From the NCBI GenBank assembly GCA_004173415.1, contig SEHC01000069.1, forward strand, positions 1-12,087: a stretch of 12,087 bases of DNA, read 5' to 3'. The position numbers and the translations under genes were made by a program. Of this stretch, positions 1 to 5,319 are shown piece after piece. Each line of letters opens with the position of its first letter. Position 1 is the first letter of the stretch. The notes under the pieces are model-generated. The model saw nothing but the letters and a program-made list of their open reading frames with translations, searched no databases and was not told where the DNA came from. Source of the DNA: Lysobacteraceae bacterium. GTDB taxonomy: Bacteria > Pseudomonadota > Gammaproteobacteria > Xanthomonadales > Xanthomonadaceae.

Positions 1-356
1 CCGCGGCAGGGCATATGCACGATGCCTGCCGCATCCAGGCGCTTGCGGTAACTGTCGTGGATGCCGGCGATGTAGCGCTGGCGATGGACGATGAACTCGC
101 GCCAGTCCAGTGCCGGCGCACTGACAGGAAAACCCAGGCGCGAAGCCAGGTCCATGCGCTGGGCCAGCTCCGCCGCCAGCCACATCGCCTTCTTCGGCAC
201 GCAGCCGACGTTGACGCAGGTGCCGCCGAACTCACCGGGCTCCAGCAGCGCCACCCGTGCGCCGTGGGCGGCCGCGCGGAAGGCGCCGGCCAGGCCGCCG
301 GACCCGCCGCCGATGACCACCAGGTCGTAGTCGTAGTCCGAATCCGCTGCGTTCAC
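1..356 (-). CDS. gor: Glutathione-disulfide reductase, N-terminal part (runs off left edge)
   Basis: This is the N-terminal 118 residues of a class I pyridine nucleotide-disulfide oxidoreductase. The family reduces GSSG to 2 GSH with NADPH in the cytoplasm. Visible are the FAD Rossmann motif GGGSGG at residues 16-21, an acidic ribose-binding residue (E39) at the end of the second strand, and the redox motif GGTCVNVGCVPKK at 44-56 with Cys47 and Cys52. The following segment, with 'DWREFIVHRQRYIAGIHDSY', matches the Gor subgroup rather than LpdA or MerA. The start is GTG at 356-354. No ATG is available, and a GGAG lies 8 nt upstream. The GTG overlaps the TGA of the preceding oxidoreductase (GTGA), so the two genes are probably one translationally coupled operon. 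NADPH-binding and dimerisation domains lie outside the window. The family is very likely; the specific Gor call is likely. Confidence 0.9.
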   Translation of the reverse strand, partial: MNAADSDYDYDLVVIGGGSGGLAGAFRAAAHGARVALLEPGEFGGTCVNVGCVPKKAMWLAAELAQRMDLASRLGFPVSAPALDWREFIVHRQRYIAGIHDSYRKRLDAAGIVHMPCR

Positions 357-1603
357 GCGAACCGCTCCATTCGATAAGGCGCCGGATCCAGCGCTGGCGA
401 CCGGCCCGTCATCAGGTCGGCCATCAGCTGCCCGCTGGCTGCGCTCATGCTGACCCCGAGCATGCCATGGCCGGCGGCCAGCCAGACGTGACGGTGGCGT
501 GGCGAACGGCCGAGCACCGGCAGGTCGTCCCAGGTCATCGGTCGCCAGCCATGCCAGCGTTCCTGCACCTGCGCGCCGAACGGTTCATGCAGGTATTCGG
601 ACGCCGCGCGCTCCAGCGCGCCGAGCCGCGTGGCGTTCATGGCCTGGTCGTAGCCGGAGAATTCCATCGTGCTGCCCAGGCGGAAACCACTGTCCCAGAC
701 AGTCACGCAGACCGAGCGGTCCTTCAGCACCAGCGGCCGGCTGGGCACGATCGAAGGGCGCGAATAGGTGATCGAATATCCCTTGCCGGGCTGGATCGGC
801 AGGCGCAGGCCCAGCCCGCGCGCCAGGCCGGGCGTCCATGCGCCCAGCGCGACCACCGCCTCGCGGGCATGGCGGGGACCGCGATCGGTGGCCGCTTCCA
901 CGCCCCCGCCGTGCTCCTGCAACGAGTCCACGCGGCATCCTTCCTCGACCACGCCACCGCGTTCGCGCACCACCCTGGCCAGTTCGGCCACGTAGCGGTC
1001 GGGGCGCAAGCGCGCGTCCCCCGCGAAGCGCACCGCGCCGACCACGCCCGGCTTCAGCGCCGGTTCGTCGCGCAAGTAGTCCGCGCCGTCGAGGACCTCG
1101 CTGCCTATGCCGAATTCCCGCAACTGGCCGGCTTGGCGCGCGTAATGGTCGAAATTGGCCTGCTGGCGGAACACGTAGTCCAGCCCCTGTTCGGCGAACT
1201 CGCATTGCAGGCCGAAGCGCGCCACCCAGTCGGCCAGGCGCTGGCGCGAGTCGTTGAGCAGGATCGAACGCGATTGCGTGCTCCGCCGCCAGTCGGCGGC
1301 GTTGCAACGCGCGGCGAAATGGGCCAGCCAGCGCCACAGGCCCGGGTCCAGGCGCGGCTTCAGGTACAGCGGCGCATCGGGCGTGAACATCCAGCGCAGG
1401 CCGAGCGCGACCATCCCCGGCGCCGCCAGCGGGGGCGCGTGGCTGGGGGTGATGGTGCCGCAGTTGCCATGCGAAGCGCCGCTTCCGGGCTTGCCGGCAT
1501 CGACCACGCGCACGCCGCGGCCGGCTTCGATCAGCGCCAGCGCGGTGGCCAGGCCGATCACGCCGCCGCCGATGACCAGGACTTCGTCGCGTGGGGGATT
1601 CAC
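353..1603 (-). CDS. FAD-dependent oxidoreductase, D-amino-acid dehydrogenase (DadA)-like
   Basis: This 416-residue DAO-fold flavoprotein has the usual length for small-subunit D-amino-acid dehydrogenases and related imino/amino-acid oxidoreductases. FAD-binding GGGVIG sits at residues 12-17 with Asp35 closing the Rossmann unit. The C-terminal signature runs from 'WRPMTWDDLPVLG' (353-365) to 'AGHGMLGVSMSAASGQLMADL' minus its last residue (377-396). The family deaminates D- or secondary amino acids to 2-oxo acids and passes electrons to the respiratory chain; the actual substrate cannot be read from sequence. The start is GTG: the flavin motif begins only ten residues later and no in-frame ATG exists upstream. 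The AGGGG just before GTG is too close to act as a ribosome binding site, and a TACACT box lies 6 nt upstream, so the message may be leaderless. It follows slyD's terminator and overlaps gor by 4 nt. Confidence 0.85.
   Translation of the reverse strand: MNPPRDEVLVIGGGVIGLATALALIEAGRGVRVVDAGKPGSGASHGNCGTITPSHAPPLAAPGMVALGLRWMFTPDAPLYLKPRLDPGLWRWLAHFAARCNAADWRRSTQSRSILLNDSRQRLADWVARFGLQCEFAEQGLDYVFRQQANFDHYARQAGQLREFGIGSEVLDGADYLRDEPALKPGVVGAVRFAGDARLRPDRYVAELARVVRERGGVVEEGCRVDSLQEHGGGVEAATDRGPRHAREAVVALGAWTPGLARGLGLRLPIQPGKGYSITYSRPSIVPSRPLVLKDRSVCVTVWDSGFRLGSTMEFSGYDQAMNATRLGALERAASEYLHEPFGAQVQERWHGWRPMTWDDLPVLGRSPRHRHVWLAAGHGMLGVSMSAASGQLMADLMTGRSPALDPAPYRMERFA
365..368 (-). promoter_or_regulatory. 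Shine-Dalgarno deciding the GTG start of gor
   Basis: GGAG on the minus strand lies 8 nt before the GTG of gor, inside the last codons of the upstream oxidoreductase gene. It supports the GTG at 356 as the real start. Confidence 0.7.
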
Positions 1604-1638
1604 GCCCCTAGTGTATGCGGATCGGCCGGCCTCAAAAA
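1604..1638 (-). promoter_or_regulatory. Candidate promoter giving a near-leaderless mRNA for the DadA-like gene
   Basis: Between slyD's terminator and the GTG start only about 30 bp remain. On the minus strand a -10-like TACACT (1615-1610) ends 6 nt before GTG, placing a transcription start at or next to the start codon. The -35 is weak (TTTTGA at 1637-1632 with a 16 bp spacer). This is inference only; readthrough from slyD is the alternative. Confidence 0.3.
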
Positions 1639-1667
1639 ACGAACGGCCCGCGTTTGGCGGGCCGTTC
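1634..1667 (-). terminator. Intrinsic terminator of slyD
   Basis: There is a perfect 11 bp stem (GAACGGCCCGC at 1641-1651 pairing with GCGGGCCGTTC at 1657-1667) with a 5 nt loop. On the minus strand it is followed, after one G, by six T (1639-1634). It lies 23 nt past the slyD stop. Orientation is clear because the T-run exists only on the minus-strand side. Confidence 0.92.
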
Positions 1668-1690
1668 GAGGCATATCGGTCGCGGCGCGG

Positions 1691-2170
1691 TCAGTGCTGG
1701 TGGCCGCCGTCACCGTGCACGTGGCCGTGTTCGAGTTCCTCGGCGCTGGCTTCGCGCACTTCCACGATTTCCACATCAAAGTGCAGGTCCTTGCCGGCCA
1801 TCGGATGGTTGAGGTCGACGTCGACTACGCTCATGCCGACCTTCTCGATGGTGACCGCGCGCGGGCCGAAATTGGTCTGCAGCACTACCTGCATGCCCGG
1901 CTCCAGCTTCTGCGCCCCGAAATGCTTCTTCGGCACGCGCTGGCTCAGGCCTTCGCGCTTCTCGCCATAGGCATCGGCGGCGTTCACGTCCACGCCGAAG
2001 CTGTCGCCCGCCTCGCGGTCGAGCATCGCCGTCTCCAGGCCGGGGATGATGTTGCCGTGGCCGTAGAGGATGGCGAGGGGCTCACGGTCCCTGGAACTCT
2101 CCAGCGATTCCTGGCCCACTTCGGCGACGGAGTAATGGAAGCGGACGACGCTGTCTTTTGCGATTTTCAT
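1691..2170 (-). CDS. slyD: SlyD-type FKBP peptidyl-prolyl cis-trans isomerase
   Basis: This 159-residue cytoplasmic SlyD-like protein couples an FKBP isomerase fold with a chaperone insert-in-flap domain. 'YGHGNIIPGLETAM' (36-49) and 'DLNHPMAGKDLHFDVEI' (119-135) are the two halves of the FKBP core; residues of roughly 70-127 between them form the insert. The C-terminal tail ends in histidines at 148, 150, 152, 157 and 159, a metal-binding tail much shorter than that of E. coli SlyD, so nickel binding is plausible but reduced. The start is ATG at 2170 with only a weak upstream purine tract. The gene is divergent from the NlpC/P60 lipoprotein: their 5' ends abut or overlap, so its promoter must lie inside that gene. 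It ends at a strong terminator. Confidence 0.93.
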   Translation of the reverse strand: MKIAKDSVVRFHYSVAEVGQESLESSRDREPLAILYGHGNIIPGLETAMLDREAGDSFGVDVNAADAYGEKREGLSQRVPKKHFGAQKLEPGMQVVLQTNFGPRAVTIEKVGMSVVDVDLNHPMAGKDLHFDVEIVEVREASAEELEHGHVHGDGGHQH

Positions 2171-2700
2171 GTTCGGCTCTGGCTGGGCTGCGCGCCACGC
2201 GACTGCTGATGCTGCTGGGCGTCCTGCTGGCGCTGCAGGGCTGCGGCGGCGGCAAGCCAGTGCGCAGCCCGCCCCCGGCTACGGCGCAACGGGACTGGCC
2301 GCAGGTCCTGCCAGCCAATCCGGGTGCCGCCAACGCGGTGCTGATGCGGGCGATCGGCCTGGTCGGCACGCCCTATACCTATGGCGGCAATACCCCGCAG
2401 AGCGGGTTCGACTGCAGCGGGCTGGTGACCTACGTGTACCGCGACATGCTGGATCTGCGCCTGCCGCGCAGCTCCCGGGAGCTGGCCGCCCTGCAGGGCC
2501 CGCGGATCGAGCCGCACAAGCTGGCCGCCGCCGACCTGGTGTTCTTCGGCAGCAAGGGCAACGTCACCCACGTCGGCATCTACGTGGGGGAAGGTCGTTT
2601 CGTACATGCCCCCAGCACTGGGGGGACCGTGCGCCTGGACAGGCTGGATGGCCCCTACTGGGTGAGCCACTACTCCGGGGCCAAGCGGGTTCTGCGTTGA
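2158..2700 (+). CDS. NlpC/P60 family lipoprotein, cell-wall endopeptidase
   Basis: This lipoprotein has 180 residues from the TTG start. An Arg-containing n-region and hydrophobic stretch (about 15-26) lead to the lipobox LQGC, with lipidated Cys29. The NlpC/P60 cysteine-peptidase domain fills the rest: catalytic Cys86 in FDCSGL, His138 in THVGIYVGEG and a third polar site at His150 in FVHAP. The family cleaves peptidoglycan stem peptides, typically D-Glu-mDAP bonds, here from an outer- or inner-membrane anchor. The start is uncertain. The first ATG (2209) leaves a signal peptide with no basic residue. A CTG at 2188 would give an ideal signal (MRATRLL...) but is a rare start. TTG at 2158 is the nearest standard start, and it overlaps the first codons of divergent slyD. 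A paralogue follows at 2808. Confidence 0.85.
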   Translation: MRFSCSALAGLRATRLLMLLGVLLALQGCGGGKPVRSPPPATAQRDWPQVLPANPGAANAVLMRAIGLVGTPYTYGGNTPQSGFDCSGLVTYVYRDMLDLRLPRSSRELAALQGPRIEPHKLAAADLVFFGSKGNVTHVGIYVGEGRFVHAPSTGGTVRLDRLDGPYWVSHYSGAKRVLR

Positions 2701-2744
2701 AAATGTGAACTGGGTCGGCTTCTATCACACCCCCCTAACGAAAT

Positions 2745-2807
2745 TTGAACCCCGTGAAGGAAAGATGAAGGCATCATCCGGTCTGATTTCGCTACACAGA
2801 CCTCCGC
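2745..2807 (+). promoter_or_regulatory. Candidate promoter/activator region of the second NlpC/P60 gene
   Basis: The 107 bp gap between the two NlpC/P60 genes holds no terminator. Direct TGAAGG repeats lie at 2755-2760 and 2766-2771 (11 bp period), with TGAAC at 2746 and 2706. A -10-like TACACA sits at 2793-2798, 9 nt before the GTG start, and no good -35 is present. That layout would fit a response-regulator-activated promoter. It is an inference from spacing only. Confidence 0.3.
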
Positions 2808-3620
2808 GTGACGACTGACGACCTGCAAAAAGGCCTGCCCGCCGCCCGCCGCCCGCTCCGGGGCGCATCCGTTTCTCTGTTCAGCTTCGTTCTCGCCCTG
2901 GCCAGCTTTGCCGCCCAGGCCCAGAACGCACCTGCAAGCCTTGCCATCGAAGCGGCAGGCAGCACCCTGGTGGCGCCCAGCGCCGATGCCACGGTCACCG
3001 ATTCCCGGTCCAAGGCCGGCGCCGCGGCGGTAGCCGACAAGCCCGCCACCAGCAGTGTCCGCGAGAAGGCCACCCAGGCGGCCGCCGCCACCCTTACCGC
3101 CCTCCTGCCCCGCCTGGCCGCCAGCGACACCATGCCGATGCTGGACCGCTCGGCCATGTTCGCCAGCGACCTCAGCCGCCTGATGGCCCAGTACGACCTC
3201 AACCAGACCGGCGTGGTCGCCCGCCAGGAAGCCGGTGGCAACGTGCAGACCGTGCTCAAGCGCGCCCTGACCCTGCTGGGCACGCCCTATCGCTGGGGCG
3301 GCACGTCCCCGGACAGCGGCTTCGACTGCAGTGGACTGGTCGGCTACGTGTTCCGCACCGCCCTGGGCATCGAACTGCCGCGCGTGTCCCGGGACATGGC
3401 GACCAAGGCCGATGCCGAACTGATCAGCAAGCGCGAAGACCTGCAGCAGGGCGACCTGGTGTTCTTCGGTCGCAAGGGCCGCGTCAACCACGTCGGCATC
3501 TACGTCGGCGAAGGCCGTTTCCTGCACTCCCCGAGCACCGGCAAGGACGTCCGCGTGGACAGCCTGGTGAGCGGCTACTGGGGTACCAAGTTCATGCAGG
3601 CGCGCCGCGTGGCGATGTAA
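2808..3620 (+). CDS. Secreted NlpC/P60 family peptidoglycan endopeptidase
   Basis: This is a 270-residue secreted paralogue of the preceding gene. A basic n-region (RRPLRG, 14-19) and hydrophobic core (20-35) end in AQA at about 36-38, a likely signal peptidase I site; there is no lipobox. Residues 40-145 form an Ala-rich, low-complexity linker with no recognised domain. The NlpC/P60 domain spans about 148-270, with Cys174 in GFDCSGL, His228 in NHVGIYVGEG and His240 in FLHSP. It probably hydrolyses peptidoglycan stem peptides in the periplasm. The start is GTG at 2808. No Shine-Dalgarno precedes it, and a TACACA box 9 nt upstream suggests a very short or absent leader. The catalytic domain shares long identical runs with the upstream lipoprotein (DLVFFG, HVGIYVGEGRF), evidence of tandem duplication. 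It ends before a terminator at 3654. Confidence 0.88.
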   Translation: MTTDDLQKGLPAARRPLRGASVSLFSFVLALASFAAQAQNAPASLAIEAAGSTLVAPSADATVTDSRSKAGAAAVADKPATSSVREKATQAAAATLTALLPRLAASDTMPMLDRSAMFASDLSRLMAQYDLNQTGVVARQEAGGNVQTVLKRALTLLGTPYRWGGTSPDSGFDCSGLVGYVFRTALGIELPRVSRDMATKADAELISKREDLQQGDLVFFGRKGRVNHVGIYVGEGRFLHSPSTGKDVRVDSLVSGYWGTKFMQARRVAM

Positions 3621-3653
3621 GCGCCCACAGCACCCATGCGCTCCAGCGCATCG

Positions 3654-3679
3654 AAAGGCCGCCTAACCCGCGGCCTTTT
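3654..3679 (+). terminator. Intrinsic terminator of the secreted NlpC/P60 gene
   Basis: A 9 bp stem AAAGGCCGC/GCGGCCTTT has a 7 nt loop and is followed on the plus strand by TTTTCTGTTTCT. The loop contains the stop codon of the convergent thioesterase gene, and the 3' arm encodes its last residues, so the structure is shared with coding DNA. The minus-strand T-run (TTTC) is weaker. Confidence 0.75.
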
Positions 3680-4169
3680 CTGTTTCTGTACCGGCTCCCG
3701 GCTGCTGGTAATGGGCGATGGTCTGCTCGATGCCCTTGCTGAGTTCCATCACCTTGATCGCGTATTCGGACATGCGCCGGTCGGCGTCGGTGTCCGGCTG
3801 CCAGGCCGGCACGGACGTCGGCTTGCCTTCGACACCGTCCAGGGCGACGAAGACGATGATGCAATGCGTGCACAGCCGGTTGCTGGCCTGGCTCGCATCC
3901 AGCCCCGGGTCGCGTGCGCGCACGTCGATGGCGAAATGCATGCTGCTGGTTCCTGTATAGACCAGCGTGGCCGTCACCGTGACCAGGTCGCTGATGCGGA
4001 TTGGCGCGACGAAGCGGATGCCGCCCACCGCCACGGTGACGCTGTAGCGGCCGCTCCAGCCCACCGCGGCCGCGTAGCCGACCTGGTCGATCCACTTCAT
4101 GACCACGCCGCCATGCACCTTACTCGTTTCCCCGCAAGCCAGGAAGCCGATTAGCAGTCCCTGTCCCAA
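3663..4169 (-). CDS. Acyl-CoA thioesterase (YciA/ACOT hotdog family) with abnormal N-terminus
   Basis: This single-domain hotdog thioesterase hydrolyses acyl-CoA to free acid and CoA in the cytoplasm. Recognisable are KVHGGVVMKWIDQVGYA (17-33) with the catalytic-region Asp28, then SVTVAVGGIRFVAPIRISDLV (43-63, minus its last residue) and YTGTSSMHFAIDVRARD (71-87). The C-terminus beyond about 125 is a variable helix. Homologues from memory begin close to FLA-x-P-x-DVNFGGKVHGG; here the segment reads FLACGETSKVHGG. The Asn-bearing 'DVNFGG' stretch is missing, including the asparagine that pairs with the Asp in ACOT enzymes. The only upstream in-frame start is TTG at 4169, which lies inside a hairpin repeat (4161-4192). 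The gene may have lost its native start, and its activity is uncertain. It could be a decaying gene or use another start; the fold assignment itself is firm. Confidence 0.78.
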   Translation of the reverse strand: MGQGLLIGFLACGETSKVHGGVVMKWIDQVGYAAAVGWSGRYSVTVAVGGIRFVAPIRISDLVTVTATLVYTGTSSMHFAIDVRARDPGLDASQASNRLCTHCIIVFVALDGVEGKPTSVPAWQPDTDADRRMSEYAIKVMELSKGIEQTIAHYQQPGAGTETEKAAG

Positions 4170-4296
4170 AAAAGGGAAAGCGTCTTTTTCTCAGCCCGTC
4201 GGGCTACGTGCACGATGAGCAGACCGCCCTTCCCCGCAAAAGGGGAAGCGTCCTTCTCCCCGCGCACGGGGAGAAGGTGCCGAAGGCGGATAAGGG
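4161..4296. repeat. Cluster of dispersed hairpin repeats (REP-like)
   Basis: Three related stem-loops occur in a row: TCCC-AAAAAA-GGGA (4164-4177), CTTCCCC-GCAAAA-GGGGAAG (4229-4248) and CCTTCTCCCC-GCGCAC-GGGGAGAAGG (4252-4277), the last with a perfect 10 bp stem. Segments 4161-4192 and 4229-4260 align ungapped at 24 of 32 positions, 68 bp apart. The right flank GGTGCCGAAGGCGGATAAGG resembles the dispersed '...GAGAAGGTGCCGAAGGCGGATGAGGG' elements I recall from xanthomonad genomes. A small AGCCC-GTC-GGGCT hairpin (4193-4205) sits between copies. The remaining intergenic DNA (4297-4446) shows no gene or clear promoter. Confidence 0.7.
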
Positions 4297-4461
4297 GCAA
4301 GCGAGGCCAAGATGCGTGCCGACCCTGGCACAACCGACATCCACTGCATGCCTCCGCCAGCTGCCGGATCAATGCGGCTGGCGAGGGTGAGTGCCTGCAC
4401 ACGCTTGCGGCCACCCCTTGCCCGGGCCATGCTTGCCGGTGTCCACAAGGAGCACGACGCG

Positions 4462-4884
4462 ATGGCACGCACGATATTGGGCATTCTCGTTGGCGCCGTG
4501 GGCGCCACCCTGGCACTGGTTGGGGCGGCTTATGCGTTTGCCGAAGTCCACCGCTGGCCCGGCCCGGGGGAATTGGCCGACCCCGACCTGCTGGCCGACT
4601 TCACCGCCGCCTTGCCCTTGCCCGCCGTCGCCTGCCTGCTGGGTGGCCTGGCATTGGCGGCAGCGGTGGGCGGCGTGCTCGCCGCGCGCATCGCCAGCCC
4701 GCACCGCGGCGGCGCCGCCCTGGTGATCGGCGCCCTGCTGACTGCGACGGTCATCGTCCAGGCCACCATGTTGGCGCAGCCGGAGTGGCTGGTCGTGGCG
4801 GGCATGCTGCTGCCGATGCCGTTCGCAACGCTCGGCGCCTGGCTGGCCATGCCGCGCGCCGGCTTCGCGACGCGGCCGGCCTGA
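4462..4884 (+). CDS. Small four-helix membrane protein, function unknown
   Basis: This is a 140-residue integral membrane protein with no family I recognise. Hydrophobic segments lie at about 5-25, 52-75, 84-104 and 109-129. The only sizeable polar loop is 26-50 (EVHRWPGPGELADPDLL), between helices 1 and 2. ATG at 4462 is chosen because AAGGAG (4447-4452) stands 9 nt upstream; reading further upstream would add a non-hydrophobic, low-quality extension through repeat-flanking DNA. It is convergent with the GNAT gene, with only 15 bp between stops and no hairpin. No conserved charged or histidine pair inside the helices hints at transport or redox chemistry. It stands alone as a transcription unit downstream of the repeat cluster. 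Confidence 0.75.
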   Translation: MARTILGILVGAVGATLALVGAAYAFAEVHRWPGPGELADPDLLADFTAALPLPAVACLLGGLALAAAVGGVLAARIASPHRGGAALVIGALLTATVIVQATMLAQPEWLVVAGMLLPMPFATLGAWLAMPRAGFATRPA

Positions 4885-4899
4885 CGCCGACCAGCGCGC

Positions 4900-5319
4900 T
4901 CAAGCCTTGACCGTGTAATCCATTCCCACCGACACCGGGCCGGTTTCGACGAAGCCGTAGTGGGCGTAGAGCTGCCTGGCCTTGCCGTCCGCGAACAGCG
5001 AGACGTTGGAGGAAACCGGCGCATTGGCGCGCAGCCATGCGGACAGCGCCTCCATGATCCGCTTGCCCAGGCCCTGGCCCTGGTATTCGGGCTGCACCGC
5101 GATATCCACCACCACGAAGAAGCAGCCGCCATCGCCGATGATCCGGCCCATGCCGACGATCCGCGCGCCATCCAGGATGCTGACCCCGAACAGGGTATTG
5201 GCAAGCCCCAATGCCGCCGCTTCGGCCGACCTGGCCGACAGCCCTGCGCTGCTGCGCAGCCGGCGGTAATCGTCGATGCTGGGAAAGCGCGCCTGCAGCA
5301 CGCATTCCGCGGCGCTCAA
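4900..5319 (-). CDS. GNAT family N-acetyltransferase
   Basis: This 139-residue single-domain Gcn5-related acetyltransferase transfers acetyl from acetyl-CoA to an amine; the substrate is unknown. Motif A is clear: FVVVDIAVQPEYQGQGLGKR (68-87), containing the pyrophosphate-binding Q80-G-Q-G-L-G85. Motif B is 'ARQLYAHYGFVETGP' (114-128). The N-terminal half (DDYRRLRSSAGLS) resembles the YesJ/ElaA-like small acetyltransferases. The start is TTG at 5319, overlapping the symporter's TGA (TTGA) with GGAG exactly 8 nt upstream. A GTG at 5301 is possible but has no better ribosome site. Co-translation with the symporter suggests a shared physiological role, for example handling of amino acids or their derivatives, but that is inference. 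Confidence 0.87.
   Translation of the reverse strand: MSAAECVLQARFPSIDDYRRLRSSAGLSARSAEAAALGLANTLFGVSILDGARIVGMGRIIGDGGCFFVVVDIAVQPEYQGQGLGKRIMEALSAWLRANAPVSSNVSLFADGKARQLYAHYGFVETGPVSVGMDYTVKA

Noticed and set aside
467..2209. Long plus-strand reading frame (580 codons) opposite the DadA-like gene and slyD
   Set aside because: It is antisense to two clear genes, its product is Arg/His/Ala-rich without a domain, and such open frames are expected in GC-rich coding DNA.
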